A stretch of DNA of 64,000 bases from Candidatus Gastranaerophilales bacterium (GCA_028696075.1 JAQVHS010000001.1:1-64000), one strand, 5' to 3'. Positions 43,133 through 52,496 are shown, numbered from the stretch's first letter. Translations and numbers: made by a program. The notes: a model not told the origin generated them from the letters alone.

Positions 43133-43310
43133 AAAAAAAATCGCCCTAAAATAATTGCCTTTTTAGAGCGAAAACATCAAATATTCTGTTACAAAGCTTA
43201 AAGCCTTATAAAAGCACAGTTATATCCCACTGCTTCTCAATTTTAAATTGATACTCCTATAGCGGATAGCCAAAAAAGGTTTCCCGTTACAGAAACGTAA
43301 AATTAACGTT
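43133..43310 (-). ncRNA. candidate small RNA (about 175 nt) with its own promoter and terminator
   Basis: On the reverse strand TTGGAG (43345-43340), a 17-bp spacer and TATTAT (43322-43317) make a plausible promoter. The transcript would run from about 43310 to a terminator at 43171-43133 (TCGCTCTAAAA pairing TTTTAGGGCGA with one mismatch, then eight T). Between them hairpins such as AAGCAGT-loop-ACTGTGCTT and CAATT-TAA-AATTG, and a distant TTCTGT/ACAGAA pairing, suggest structure. There is no open frame. A 6S-like RNA or an attenuated leader of the next gene are alternatives. Confidence 0.4.
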
Positions 43311-43352
43311 ATAACTATAATACAAGGTTACAAAAAATTCTCCAAATAGAGC

Positions 43353-43414
43353 ATTAACTTTTGTAAACTTTTCTGCAAAAATTGAAATCCGCCCTAAAAA
43401 TTCCCCTTTATATA
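43353..43414 (+). promoter_or_regulatory. conserved promoter block, copy B
   Basis: ATTAACTTTTGTAA (43353-43366), CAAAAATTGAAATCCGCCCT (43376-43395), TTTATATA (43407-43414): the same elements and spacing as at 23796-23858. It drives the two small genes at 43,474 and 43,703 and is divergent from the candidate small RNA. Confidence 0.75.
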
Positions 43415-43473
43415 AGTACAGACCCCAATAAATAATAAATAAGAAGAGCAATATGTAATAAGGAGTATCCATC

Positions 43474-43686
43474 ATGCAAGTTAATTTCTTTACCCCTGCT
43501 TTAGCAGCAAACACCAACCCGGATGTTAAAAAGAAAACAACAGAAACTACAGGCGCATTGGCACATTTAAAAAACAATACCCCGATATTCGGAGGTAAAA
43601 GCACAGAAACCACAGGAGCGATAGCATTTGGAAACAATGCCGGCGCAGGCGGAGCATCAGGATCAAGTTTCTCAGCAGTAGCATAA
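43474..43686 (+). CDS. 70-residue repeat-containing small protein
   Basis: TAAGGAG lies about nine bases before the ATG. The protein has two imperfect repeats (KTTETTGALAHLKNNTPIFG and KSTETTGAIAFGNN) and a Gly/Ala/Ser-rich tail (AGAGGASGSSFSAVA). The residues before the first repeat (FFTPALAANTNP) are mildly hydrophobic but do not make a clear signal peptide. It shares its promoter block with the coiled-coil gene at 23,891, suggesting joint regulation. Family not recognised; a small structural or secreted protein is my guess. Confidence 0.6.
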   Translation: MQVNFFTPALAANTNPDVKKKTTETTGALAHLKNNTPIFGGKSTETTGAIAFGNNAGAGGASGSSFSAVA

Positions 43687-43702
43687 CAAAAGGAATATGA
43701 CT

Positions 43703-43849
43703 ATGAACTCTCATTTCATAAGAGAAAAATTTTTGATAAGCGGAATACTAACATTGTTCCTGATGATGATTCACACAATCGGAATGATAGAAGGTATCAA
43801 CAATCAGGCAGAAAATGCCCCCAGTGTAATTAGCGCATTCCAAGGTTAA
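43703..43849 (+). CDS. 48-residue single-span membrane protein
   Basis: ATG at 43703 with AAAAGGAAT about six to eight bases upstream (an ATG two codons earlier is too close to it). Sequence: a positively charged start (MNSHFIREKF), one membrane span (LISGILTLFLMMIHTIGMIE) and a short polar tail ending in SAFQG. It begins 17 bp after the previous stop and precedes the terminator, so both tiny genes form one transcript. No family recognised. Confidence 0.6.
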   Translation: MNSHFIREKFLISGILTLFLMMIHTIGMIEGINNQAENAPSVISAFQG

Positions 43850-43870
43850 CTAAAAAATAAAAATTTTTTC

Positions 43871-43900
43871 AAAAAAGACTCTTTGCAAAGGGTCTTTTTT
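43871..43900 (+). terminator. terminator of the small-protein operon
   Basis: AAAAGACTCTTTGCAAAGGG then TCTTTTTT: an approximately 11-bp stem (AAAAGAC-CTTT/AAAG-GTCTTTT, one mismatch) with a run of six T. Confidence 0.85.
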
Positions 43901-44004
43901 ACTGTTAAAAAGCATACTCTGCCATTAGTTTAATCTTTCCAATGACATATTTTTTTGTTTTATATAAAATTAAATATGTAAGAAAGTTAAAACAGGAGAG
44001 AAAA

Positions 44005-45210
44005 ATGAAAAAATCAATCCGTGATTTAGACAATATTAAAGGAAAACGTGCTCTTGTAAGAGTAGATATGAACACCCCTCTGACAGAAGACAAAGTTGTA
44101 TCTGACGACACAAGAATCAGGGCAATTTTACCGACAATAAAACTACTAAAAGAAAAAGGCGCGAAGATTATCCTTATGGCACACCTTGGCAGACCAAAAG
44201 GAGAAAAGAACCCTGAATTTTCGCTTGCTCCTGTAGCAAAAAGACTTGCGGAACTTTTAGGTGAACCTGTAATGTTTTTAAACGACTGCGTTGGCGAGGA
44301 AGTAAAATCAAAACTTTCAGAATTAAAAGACGGCGAAGTTGCACTTTTAGAAAACATCAGATTTTACAAAGCCGAAGAAGCAAAAGACGATGATATGACT
44401 TTCGCAAAAGAACTTGCGGAATCGGGTGATTTTTATGTAAACGATGCGTTTGGCGCAGCTCACAGAAACCACTCTTCAACAGCAAAAATTGCAAAAATCT
44501 TAAAGCCTGCAGTATCAGGCTTATTAATGGAAAAAGAACTGGCTTCACTTGGCAAAGCGCTTGATAATCCGATAAGACCATTTACGGCAATCGTAGGCGG
44601 AGCAAAAGTTTCAACAAAAATAGGTGTACTGGAAAACCTGGTAGACAAAGTAGATAACCTTATTATCGGCGGCGGAATGGCTTATACGTTTGTAAAAGCC
44701 AACGGAGGGAAAATAGGAAATTCTATTTGCGAAGACGACCAAATGGATGTAGCCAAAGCCATTGAAAAGAAAGCTGCAGAAAAAGGCGTCAAAATCATTA
44801 TGGCAAAAGACGTATTAATAACAAACGATTTTTCAGGCAACGGCGAAAACAAATTCACCGATGTAACAGAAATTCCCGACGGATTTGAAGGGGTAGATGC
44901 AGGACCTGAAACCCGCAAAGAATTTGCCGAAGTAATCAAAAACTCTAAAACAATCCTTTGGAACGGACCTGTAGGAGCATTTGAAAACGATAAATTCACA
45001 GAAGGAACAAAATCCGTAGCACAAGCTGTAGCAGAAGCAACCAAAATAGGAGCTGTCAGCGTACTTGGCGGTGGTGATACTGTTGCGGCAGTAAAAAAAT
45101 ATGCAATGGATGAAAGTTTATTCACTCATATTTCAACAGGCGGCGGAGCAAGCTTAGAATTTATTGAAGGCAAGGTTCTACCGGGTGTAGCTGCGCTGGA
45201 TGACAAATAA
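44005..45210 (+). CDS. pgk: phosphoglycerate kinase
   Basis: 402 residues from the ATG at 44005, with AGGAGAG upstream; the frame extends further 5' but without a site. [20 protein letters not shown] is the signature. [20 protein letters not shown] and [15 protein letters not shown] bind 3-phosphoglycerate, and the nucleotide side has [39 protein letters not shown] and [14 protein letters not shown]. It makes ATP in glycolysis. A single gene followed by a strong terminator. Confidence 0.98.
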   Translation: MKKSIRDLDNIKGKRALVRVDMNTPLTEDKVVSDDTRIRAILPTIKLLKEKGAKIILMAHLGRPKGEKNPEFSLAPVAKRLAELLGEPVMFLNDCVGEEVKSKLSELKDGEVALLENIRFYKAEEAKDDDMTFAKELAESGDFYVNDAFGAAHRNHSSTAKIAKILKPAVSGLLMEKELASLGKALDNPIRPFTAIVGGAKVSTKIGVLENLVDKVDNLIIGGGMAYTFVKANGGKIGNSICEDDQMDVAKAIEKKAAEKGVKIIMAKDVLITNDFSGNGENKFTDVTEIPDGFEGVDAGPETRKEFAEVIKNSKTILWNGPVGAFENDKFTEGTKSVAQAVAEATKIGAVSVLGGGDTVAAVKKYAMDESLFTHISTGGGASLEFIEGKVLPGVAALDDK

Positions 45211-45230
45211 TCTTTAAAAAACTTTAATAC

Positions 45231-45264
45231 ACAAAATGCCTGATATAATTATCAGGCATTTTGT
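45231..45264. terminator. bidirectional terminator between pgk and the response regulator
   Basis: ACAAAATGCCTGATA and TATCAGGCATTTTGT form a perfect 15-bp stem around TAAT. A- and T-rich flanks on both sides suit termination of both converging genes. Confidence 0.9.
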
Positions 45265-45329
45265 TATTTATTTTAATCGGGAAACATACTATAAGAACAT
45301 AAGAATGGGCTGCTGCCATACTCGGTTCT

Positions 45330-46010
45330 TTAAATAATATTTTCTCTGATAGCTTTAACAGCGGCTTGTACTCTGTCATCCACGCATAGTTTTTGCAAAA
45401 TACTGCAAACATGAGCTTTCGCCGTATGAACACTTACTATTAAATCTTTCGCGATTTCTGTATTGCTCTTGCCTTTTACAAGAAGTCTTAAAACCTCAAG
45501 CTCACGCTCTGTCAACTGCCCTCTGGCATCTTGCATATTATTTGCAGAAGAAATTTTAATATTGTTTGGTTTTGGAAAAAGTTTTAACGCTGTTTTGGCT
45601 ATCACAGGGTCTAACCAACAAGCGCCTTGTTTTACTGTTCTTATCACAGAAACAAGTTCATTCGGGTCTATATCCTTCAAACAATAAGCCTGAGCTCCTG
45701 AGCCCAACGAAGCTACCACTTCCTCTTCCCTTTCATGAGAAGTTAATACTATTACTTTTACATCAGGGCATTTCAGCTTTAAATGTTGTGTTGCTTCAAT
45801 ACCGTTCATTCCCGGCAATCCTAAATCCATTAATACAACATCCGGTTTTAATCTTTCTATTACAATAAGCCCTTTTTCGGCATCTTCGGCTTCTCCCGTT
45901 ACCTTGATACCTTCATACTCTTCAAGCGAAGACTTTAATCCCATTCGAGTAAGTTTGTAATCCTCTACTATAACTACTGAAATTGTTTCCTTTTCTGTTG
46001 CTGTTACCAT
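45330..46010 (-). CDS. NarL/FixJ-type response regulator
   Basis: 226 residues; ATG preceded by AGGAGAG. Receiver domain (about 10-130): VVIVEDYKLTRMGLKSSLEE acidic pocket, phospho-acceptor Asp in VVLMDLGLPGMNG, conserved Thr/Ser in VIVLTSHE and Lys in AYCLKDIDP. LuxR-type helix-turn-helix at the end: LTERELEVLRLLVKGKSNTE, IAKDLIVSVHTAKAHVCSIL. No sensor kinase adjoins it, as is common for such orphan regulators in cyanobacteria-like genomes. Two similar boxes upstream (TACCTAACATAT at 46034 and TACCTAGCATGT at 46060, approximately) may be autoregulatory sites. Confidence 0.93.
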   Translation of the reverse strand: MVTATEKETISVVIVEDYKLTRMGLKSSLEEYEGIKVTGEAEDAEKGLIVIERLKPDVVLMDLGLPGMNGIEATQHLKLKCPDVKVIVLTSHEREEEVVASLGSGAQAYCLKDIDPNELVSVIRTVKQGACWLDPVIAKTALKLFPKPNNIKISSANNMQDARGQLTERELEVLRLLVKGKSNTEIAKDLIVSVHTAKAHVCSILQKLCVDDRVQAAVKAIRENII

Positions 46011-46365
46011 GGCGCTCTCCTGTAAATATTATTTACCTAACATATATACCCGGTAAGTTAATACCTAGCATGTCTAGTAAATCATATTTTCTAGTTATAC
46101 GATATTAGCCATGTAGCTATAAATATTCGCAAATCTCATCCTAAAATTATGTGTAATTTTGTCTAAATTGTTTGTTTTCCCAACCCAAATAACAGGCTGT
46201 TAATAGCCACCACTCCCTTCATTACGGTTATTTCATTAAAGCAAAACGGTAAGCAACATGCAATAGAAGAAGTTTAAATAAATGTAAACTTCTTGCCATT
46301 TGAGGCTTAACGTGCTTCATAATTTTTAATAGGAAAATTTTCCTTAAATTTATTCCAAAATCACT
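46011..46365. other. intergenic region between response regulator and glucokinase
   Basis: 355 bp without a gene. Contains the regulator's promoter near 46020-46080, with the direct repeat TACCTAACATAT / TACCTAGCATGT. A perfect 10-bp hairpin (AAGAAGTTTA, 8-nt loop, TAAACTTCTT) lies near 46267-46294 and may end the glucokinase transcript, though it lacks a T-run. The short palindrome AGGAAAATTTTCCT is near 46331. Confidence 0.45.
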
Positions 46366-47331
46366 TTAATTTTCTCTTGTTTTTTTCAAAAGAGCTGCCC
46401 CTACCACACCCGAAAAATCGCCAAGTTTTGCTTTTACTATTTGGATTTGGTTAGACGGAACAGGCAATGATTTTGCTATTGCTTTGCTTTTTGTTAAATC
46501 AAAGAAGAAGTCCACAGCCTCAATCAACCCGCCCCCTATAATTATCAATTCCGGATTTAAAAAGTTTATTATACTGGCAATTCCGCTGCTTAAGTATTCT
46601 GCTGCTTCCGTTATACAGTTCAGTACAATTTCGTCCTGTTTATCAAGAGCGCTTTTAAGGTGCCTTGAGCGGATAGCCCCGTCTTGTTTTATGTAATCGA
46701 TGATTACCGACTGATGACCTTTTTTAATTGCGCCTTTAATCTTGTGTTCAATTGCGCTGCGCGAGGCATAAGCTTCCAAACATCCGTTTCCGCCGCAGCC
46801 GCAAGCTCTTCCGCCGGAAGATACGATTATATGACCTATTTCTCCTGCCGTACCCGTTGCTCCCAGGTGAATTTTTCCGTCTAAAACTATGCCGGAACCC
46901 ACACCTGTTCCTACAAAAATGCATACAAAATTCTTATAGCCCGCTCCTGCCCCAAAGGTTTTTTCGCCTATTGTAGCAACCTCTACGTCATTACCTGCAT
47001 AGACAGGAATATCAAATTTTTCCTCCAGTATTTGTTTAAATTTTACGGCATAGCATTCCAAATTCGGTGCGGAAATAAGCACTCCGTTTTCTCTGTCTAC
47101 TTGTCCTGCAAGCCCTATACCTATTGAATTAATCTCTTCTTTTTTAACAGCAGGATTTTTTAAGAGTTCATCAAGGATAGAAATTATTTTTTTTGTAATA
47201 ACTTCGGTGCCTTTTTCTTTTTTAGTCTTTTTTTTACAAGATACCACTACTTCGCCGGTTTGTTCATTTACTATTCCGGCTATAATTTTTGTTCCGCCTA
47301 AATCTATACCTATTGAATATTTTTTACTCAT
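46366..47331 (-). CDS. ROK-family glucokinase
   Basis: 321 residues; GGAGCAGTGA precedes the ATG. The ATP-binding loop is IGIDLGGTKIIAGIV. The sugar site includes GNDVEVATIGEKTFGAG. EIGHIIVSSGGRACGCGGNG then CLEAYAS carries the ROK zinc-binding Cys cluster and the EIGH His. VGTGVGSGIVLDGKI is the phosphate-2 loop. It phosphorylates glucose (or a related sugar) to start glycolysis. Single gene. Confidence 0.93.
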   Translation of the reverse strand: MSKKYSIGIDLGGTKIIAGIVNEQTGEVVVSCKKKTKKEKGTEVITKKIISILDELLKNPAVKKEEINSIGIGLAGQVDRENGVLISAPNLECYAVKFKQILEEKFDIPVYAGNDVEVATIGEKTFGAGAGYKNFVCIFVGTGVGSGIVLDGKIHLGATGTAGEIGHIIVSSGGRACGCGGNGCLEAYASRSAIEHKIKGAIKKGHQSVIIDYIKQDGAIRSRHLKSALDKQDEIVLNCITEAAEYLSSGIASIINFLNPELIIIGGGLIEAVDFFFDLTKSKAIAKSLPVPSNQIQIVKAKLGDFSGVVGAALLKKTREN

Positions 47332-47488
47332 TCACTGCTCCATTGTAATGATTTTCATAATATCATAATATTATATTTAGCCGGCGTGTACAAGTACAAA
47401 AAAATACTTTTGAGTTACAGATAAAAACTATCAAATAAAAATTTTTTGAGATTTAATATTATTGAGATATTCGAGCAGTTAAAAAATT

Positions 47489-48250
47489 ATGAACGGAATA
47501 AATACAATAAATACAGCTTATTTTAGCAATTTCAATATACAACATGGCAACACGAATCAAGTATATTTGCGCTCTTCGGGAGAAAGTAAATATCCGAAGG
47601 ATACCCCTTTGGCAGTAAAAATGTCAGCATTTGCCGGATGTATCAGCGGTATTTTAGCGGCTGCGTATTTCATTTCCAAAGGACAAAGTTCCAAGCTGGG
47701 ACAAAAAGTAGGAATGTTCAATATTCAATACGGACCTAAAGAAATTCTTGCTTTAGCATCAGCTTCTGTTGCAGGCGGTACCTTGGGCGGATTAATTTCT
47801 GATAAAAAACAACATAAAAAAGCTAAGTTAAAAGAAGCCCTGCATCAAATGATAGGTAATATTATTACTCCTTTGGCATTTATAGTTGCAGCGGAAAAAC
47901 TATACAGCAAAGTTTCACACAAAATTAAACTGCCCCAACTTCCTTCTGCCTCAAAATTTGCAAATACAATGAACCCGATTATAAGCAAATTGCCGAATTT
48001 TGTGATTACTTTAGGCGGGTTAATAAGCGGGGTTTTTGTAGGAACAGAGATAGCTTCTTTCTTTAATTCCAAACTTCATAGCGAACATTGCAACAGAAAA
48101 GTTAAGCCGAGAGATTTTGCTTTTCATATCGATGATTTAGCTACCACATTTGCTATTATCGATGAAAAAGGAGCAATGAGAAGCATTTTAGGCAAAGTTG
48201 TTCCGATAGTATTTACAATGTGCGGATATGAAGCCGGTACAAAAAGATAA
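47489..48250 (+). CDS. lineage-specific membrane protein
   Basis: 253 residues. After a polar N-terminus (about 45 residues, with FNIQHGNTNQVYL) there are about four hydrophobic segments: MSAFAGCISGILAAAYFISK, LALASASVAGGTLGGLIS, a stretch around NIITPLAFIVAAEKLY, and FVITLGGLISGVFVGTEIA. The C-terminal part (DFAFHIDDLATTFAIIDEKG) is soluble. FNIQ recurs (FNIQHG, FNIQYG). Family not recognised. It is 21 bp before the esterase gene, so probably co-transcribed. Similar in style to the protein at 50,649. Confidence 0.6.
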   Translation: MNGINTINTAYFSNFNIQHGNTNQVYLRSSGESKYPKDTPLAVKMSAFAGCISGILAAAYFISKGQSSKLGQKVGMFNIQYGPKEILALASASVAGGTLGGLISDKKQHKKAKLKEALHQMIGNIITPLAFIVAAEKLYSKVSHKIKLPQLPSASKFANTMNPIISKLPNFVITLGGLISGVFVGTEIASFFNSKLHSEHCNRKVKPRDFAFHIDDLATTFAIIDEKGAMRSILGKVVPIVFTMCGYEAGTKR

Positions 48251-48271
48251 TTTTTTGTTAATATATTAATT

Positions 48272-48919
48272 ATGAAACAATTTTTTTCAGATAAAGATTC
48301 AGACGAGCTGATAGTATTTTTTTGCGGCTGGGGAATGGATGAGCGCCCTTTTTCGCTTTTTCAAACGAATAAAGATGTCTTATTTCTTTACGATTATGAA
48401 AATGCCGATATAAATTTTGATTTCAGCAAATATTCTAAAAAATATTTAATAGCTTTTTCTTATGGAGTGTTTATGTCGGCGCTTTGTAATTTGCCCGATT
48501 TTGACTTGAAAATTGCAATTAACGGCACGCTTAAACCTATTGATAAAACGTATGGAATTCCGCCAAAGATTTTTGAATTAACGCTTAATAATATGACGCT
48601 CGAAACCGCCGTGAAATTCAGGCGGAGTTTGTTTCGAAACGAAGAAGACTTTCAAAACTTCAATAAAAATCTGCCAGTTCGTTCACTTGAGAGCAGTTTA
48701 AACGAGCTAGATTGTATAAAAAAAGCAGCATTTAGTAACCAAAATTTAACAACGGGCTTTGACAAAATTATTGTTAGCAAGTTTGACAAAATTTTTCCTA
48801 CAAAAAACCAGTTAAATTTTTGGGGAGAAAATGAAAATATTGTTCAAATTAATGCGGGACATTTTTTGTTTTATAACTTTAAGTCTTTTGAAGATATTAT
48901 TAACATCGATTACAAATAA
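48272..48919 (+). CDS. DUF452/BioG-type esterase
   Basis: 215 residues. LIVFFCGWGMDERPFSLFQT is the DUF452 signature (FFxGWGMD), and LIAFSYGVFMSAL carries the nucleophilic Ser. INAGHFLFYNFKSFEDII ends with the catalytic His (GHF). BioG releases pimeloyl-ACP from its methyl ester in biotin synthesis; DUF452 proteins include BioG and related hydrolases. No other bio genes are near, so the role is an inference from the family. Confidence 0.75.
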   Translation: MKQFFSDKDSDELIVFFCGWGMDERPFSLFQTNKDVLFLYDYENADINFDFSKYSKKYLIAFSYGVFMSALCNLPDFDLKIAINGTLKPIDKTYGIPPKIFELTLNNMTLETAVKFRRSLFRNEEDFQNFNKNLPVRSLESSLNELDCIKKAAFSNQNLTTGFDKIIVSKFDKIFPTKNQLNFWGENENIVQINAGHFLFYNFKSFEDIINIDYK

Positions 48920-48923
48920 AAAA

Positions 48924-50462
48924 TTATTCTATAGTAATTCTGCCTTCTTTTTTAATATCTACAGGTGTATTGCCAAAGGATTTAAGATGTTCTTCCACTG
49001 CCTGAAGGTCATTCCATTCAAAATTCTTAATTAGTTTGTCCGGCGCTTTTAACATTGTCATTCTTTCAGGTCCGCCTGCAAAGAATGAACCGTATGTTAC
49101 CGTAAAAAATTTATCTGTGCTTGGATTTTTCTCATTCAGCTTTGTTTGAGTTCCGTCATCGTTTAAAACATAAACCTCTTTTACATTTTTATCTTTTCCT
49201 ATGGTGTATTTCATCCCGCTAACCTGAAGATTGCCTATTTTATCACGTTCCGTACCCTCATAGCGAACGCTTGTATTTAGAGCATCAATTATATCTTTTT
49301 CGCTCATTTTATAAACATATACGGCATTTACGTACGGCAGCGCAACTTCTAAATCACGGTTGGTTACTTCACCGGCTTTCATATCCGTCTTTAAAGACAT
49401 TTTATTGTGGAAGGCTATTTGTGCGCCTGATTTTTTTCTTATAGCATCCGCTACAAAACAAGACATCGGATGCTCTGTAAGATTATCAACGCTTCTTTTT
49501 TGTTCCGAGACAAATGTGGCGATTTTCACAGGGTAACCATAAACCATATTTTCTACGTAATTTATAAGAGAACTTTCCGGGAGTTCTTTTGTAGAGTTTA
49601 CTTTATTATCAGCCATTTTTATTTTGCCGTCTTTATCAAACACCACATCCAATACCCCGTAATGTTCACCGTTCTGTCCTGCCTGCAAAATTAATACGGG
49701 TTCTTGGGATTTTGAATAAAGATAGTTTTCGTTTGGCACTACGCCTGACAGCGTATGGTGCGAATGTCCCCCCACTATTACATCAATCCCTTCCGTTTGC
49801 CGGGCAACTATTTTATCTTTGTCTGCCCCTAAATGCGAAAGCAGGATTATTTTATTTATCCCCTGTTTTTTAAAGCTGTCTATTTCTTTTTGAATTTCTT
49901 TAACAGTATCGTCAAGATGCATAACTTCAAAGTCTTTACAACGGTTTGCGCTTTCCGATGATATTGTACTTAACATATCCGTTGGCGCAGCGCCCAAGAC
50001 TCCGTACTTATTACCGTTTTTTTCTATTATACTGCTTCTTACCACTCTGTTTGCATCAATATCATCTTGCAGGCTGCAATTGTCTTTATACCTAAAATTA
50101 ACATTAAAGAAAGGAAACTTATGAGTATCCACAAAACCTGATAGTTTTTGGCTGCCCATATCAAATTCATGATTTCCGAAGGCTGAGCCGTCTATGTTTA
50201 AAGAATTTAAAAACAACCCGGCAAAACTCTTATCCGCCGCACCTATATAAGTGTCGCCGCCTACAAATTTAAAAGTATCGGCTGTTGAATTTTGGACTTG
50301 TCTTTCAAAAATATCGGAGGCAGTTTTAATTTTTTTTGCCCCTTTTACATTCGCATGAAGATCATTAAAGTAAAATATCTTTGCCCTTGTATCAGTACTG
50401 CTTATGCTTTGTAAACTCATGACCCAAACAACTATACTACCTTCACTTCCATTAAACCTCAT
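48924..50462 (-). CDS. 5'-nucleotidase/2',3'-cyclic phosphodiesterase family protein
   Basis: 512 residues (498 if the ATG at 50420 is used). Metallophosphatase domain: IFYFNDLHANVKGAKK, KFVGGDTYIGAA, SAFGNHEFDMG, ILLSHLGADKDKI and DVIVGGHSHHTLSGV give the full set of metal ligands. The C-terminal 5_nucleotid_C domain (MSCFVADAIRKKSGAQIAFH to about residue 500) binds the nucleoside. No signal peptide or lipobox is visible, which is unusual for this normally periplasmic family. Alone on the reverse strand. Confidence 0.88.
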   Translation of the reverse strand: MRFNGSEGSIVVWVMSLQSISSTDTRAKIFYFNDLHANVKGAKKIKTASDIFERQVQNSTADTFKFVGGDTYIGAADKSFAGLFLNSLNIDGSAFGNHEFDMGSQKLSGFVDTHKFPFFNVNFRYKDNCSLQDDIDANRVVRSSIIEKNGNKYGVLGAAPTDMLSTISSESANRCKDFEVMHLDDTVKEIQKEIDSFKKQGINKIILLSHLGADKDKIVARQTEGIDVIVGGHSHHTLSGVVPNENYLYSKSQEPVLILQAGQNGEHYGVLDVVFDKDGKIKMADNKVNSTKELPESSLINYVENMVYGYPVKIATFVSEQKRSVDNLTEHPMSCFVADAIRKKSGAQIAFHNKMSLKTDMKAGEVTNRDLEVALPYVNAVYVYKMSEKDIIDALNTSVRYEGTERDKIGNLQVSGMKYTIGKDKNVKEVYVLNDDGTQTKLNEKNPSTDKFFTVTYGSFFAGGPERMTMLKAPDKLIKNFEWNDLQAVEEHLKSFGNTPVDIKKEGRITIE

Positions 50463-50648
50463 GAACCCCGAAATTTGCTATTATTTAATTAATATTTGTA
50501 ACAATTTCTGAATTTTTTAAAAAAAGACCAAGTTCCTCTTTCGCTTCTTCAAAATTTTTGGTAGAATGGTTTGTAACAAAATTTTAATAAAGTAGCAAAA
50601 AAAATTTTTATTGTTTTTAAAATAACCGTGATATAGGCAAGGTGTGTT

Positions 50649-51245
50649 ATGTTAACAGCAAAAATAAACCCTAATTTGAACTTCGGTCAAAAAGTCGTAT
50701 TTGACGGCATTAAAACCACGGATAAAAATAATCAGCCAATAGTTGTTATTAAAGAAGAAAAAGATGAAAGTCTTGTTAGAAAAGCATTTCATGTGACAGC
50801 TAATGTGCAAAAAGTCGGAGCTGTTGCCACTGAAGGTACAAAAGGTGTTATATTATCAACGCTTGGCGGTTTGGCAGTAGGCGGTGGTGTTTTAGGTGTA
50901 GATTGGCTTATAACAAAAGCTAACGGCAAAGGGTTAAAGGCTCAGTCTTTATTTGGAACTCCTATTAAAGCGGTAGGCGGCATTATTGGCGGTATTTTCA
51001 AGAAAATTGCAAAATTACCTAACAAAACAGTTTTAGAAATTATTACATATCCTTTCTACCAAGGACCTAAGAGCGTTTATAACTACATGAAAAATATTCA
51101 GGGTATAAGCAAATTAGGTAAAACTTTGGCGGTTACGGCGGGACTTGCTGCTGTAGGCTTAGGCTTGGCTAAAACCGTTATCAACGTGAACAGGAAAACT
51201 GCTGATATTGACCACGGCTACAGAGTCGGTCATAGACAAAAATAG
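50649..51245 (+). CDS. lineage-specific membrane-associated protein
   Basis: 198 residues. Polar N-terminus (MLTAKINPNLNFGQKVVFDG), then hydrophobic Gly-rich segments GVILSTLGGLAVGGGVLGVD and KAVGGIIGGIFKKIAKL, and a last helix LAVTAGLAAVGLGLAKTVIN before a basic tail. AGGTGTGTT precedes the ATG. Style and topology resemble the protein at 47,489. No family recognised. Confidence 0.55.
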   Translation: MLTAKINPNLNFGQKVVFDGIKTTDKNNQPIVVIKEEKDESLVRKAFHVTANVQKVGAVATEGTKGVILSTLGGLAVGGGVLGVDWLITKANGKGLKAQSLFGTPIKAVGGIIGGIFKKIAKLPNKTVLEIITYPFYQGPKSVYNYMKNIQGISKLGKTLAVTAGLAAVGLGLAKTVINVNRKTADIDHGYRVGHRQK

Positions 51246-51256
51246 ACTGTTCCGAC

Positions 51257-52072
51257 TTACTTAAGATGTTTGTTTATTTTCACCTTTTTTACAAGGTCTT
51301 TTATGTTGTCTGACAATTCTAGCCTTTGTAAGGACTGGTTGTACAGGTTTAAATTTCCTATTCTTTCAACTTCTGATATAAGGTCTTTGCTCGGTTGATT
51401 TAAGTGCGTTTCTTCTTTAACCTGCTCGAATTTGCTTTGGGATTGATTCGTTTCCAGCATATAAATCATTTCGTCTAATGATTTGTAAGGTTGTGTACCG
51501 TAGCTGCGGACAATTTCCTGCCATGGTACACCGTATGGCAGCCTGTAAAGCCACTTTAAGGTGTTTTTATCACGTTGTGTTATGTCAACAACACCATACT
51601 GATGCGGAACATACATAATATCATTTTTAAAAGGGCTGTGCTGTAGACCCAAAGCATGCCCGATTTCGTGGATTATGGTATGGTAGACTTCATTCTCACT
51701 CATATATTCATGGTGAATTACACCGTCTGACAAGCCTATTTGTACTTCTGCACTAAAGAGCCGTCCCTGTTTATCAAAGTTAAAATAGCAATGTCCTAAT
51801 GAGCTTCTGTCTACTCTCTTCCAGTCAAGATTAATCATAGAGTCGGTTAAAGCCTGAACTATTTCAAACGTAACCATTCCATCGGTTGCCTTTGTCCAAT
51901 GATTAAGAGCATTAATGACCATTTGCCTGTACTGATACTCCGCATTAATATCGTTTTTGGCCTGATACCACCTGAACGGCGCAACATAAATTCTCAATGG
52001 CATAAGTGTTTCAGGCCATCTTATTAATACATCATTTTTTAAGCATTCGTTAATATATGTTCTTTTTTGCAT
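51257..52072 (-). CDS. matrixin-like (M10-type) metalloprotease
   Basis: 271 residues. The zinc site is IIHEIGHALGLQHS (HExGHxLGxxHs) and the Met-turn follows in NDIMYVPHQYG. The N-terminal WPETLMPLRIYV segment with RQMVINALNHWTKATDGMVT is typical of bacterial matrixins. No signal peptide and no inhibitory cysteine switch can be seen. The C-terminal 80 residues are helical and unassigned. Single gene convergent with the protein at 50,649. Substrate unknown. Confidence 0.85.
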   Translation of the reverse strand: MQKRTYINECLKNDVLIRWPETLMPLRIYVAPFRWYQAKNDINAEYQYRQMVINALNHWTKATDGMVTFEIVQALTDSMINLDWKRVDRSSLGHCYFNFDKQGRLFSAEVQIGLSDGVIHHEYMSENEVYHTIIHEIGHALGLQHSPFKNDIMYVPHQYGVVDITQRDKNTLKWLYRLPYGVPWQEIVRSYGTQPYKSLDEMIYMLETNQSQSKFEQVKEETHLNQPSKDLISEVERIGNLNLYNQSLQRLELSDNIKDLVKKVKINKHLK

Positions 52073-52154
52073 TATAATGATTAAATAAATAAGTACATCA
52101 TTATTAATTTTAATATTTTAATTGGTTAAAAGCAAATTTAAGCAGGAGAGAAAA

Positions 52155-52496
52155 ATGTTCAATATTCAAAAAATGATTAAACAAGCGCAAGAAATGCAAA
52201 AAAAAGTTGAAGATGTAAGAAACAGTCTTGGAGACATTGACGTAGTAGCTCAAGCCGGCGGTGGTGTTGTAGAAGTTAAATGCAACGCCAAAAATGAGTT
52301 TCTTTCAATAAAAATCAAGCCCGAAGCCATCAACCCTGATGACCCTGCAAGCGTTGATATTGATACCATTGAAACTTTAGAAGATTTAATTACTTCCGCC
52401 ATAAAAGACGCCAATAAAAAGGCGGAAGAAATTTCCGAAGCCAAAATGAAAGAAATCACCGGCGGAATGAACTTAAATATTCCGGGATTATTTTAA
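52155..52496 (+). CDS. ybaB: YbaB/EbfC nucleoid-associated protein
   Basis: 113 residues from the ATG at 52155, with AGGAGAG upstream. [40 protein letters not shown], then EALLEDLI-type helix ([20 protein letters not shown]) and the [16 protein letters not shown] end are the full family pattern. It binds DNA as a dimer. It precedes recR with a TAATG overlap, the standard ybaB-recR arrangement. Confidence 0.95.
   Translation: MFNIQKMIKQAQEMQKKVEDVRNSLGDIDVVAQAGGGVVEVKCNAKNEFLSIKIKPEAINPDDPASVDIDTIETLEDLITSAIKDANKKAEEISEAKMKEITGGMNLNIPGLF

Noticed and set aside
43287-43637. 116-codon reverse frame opposite the small-protein gene
   Set aside because: It covers the conserved promoter block and both small RNA signals; no ribosome-binding site.
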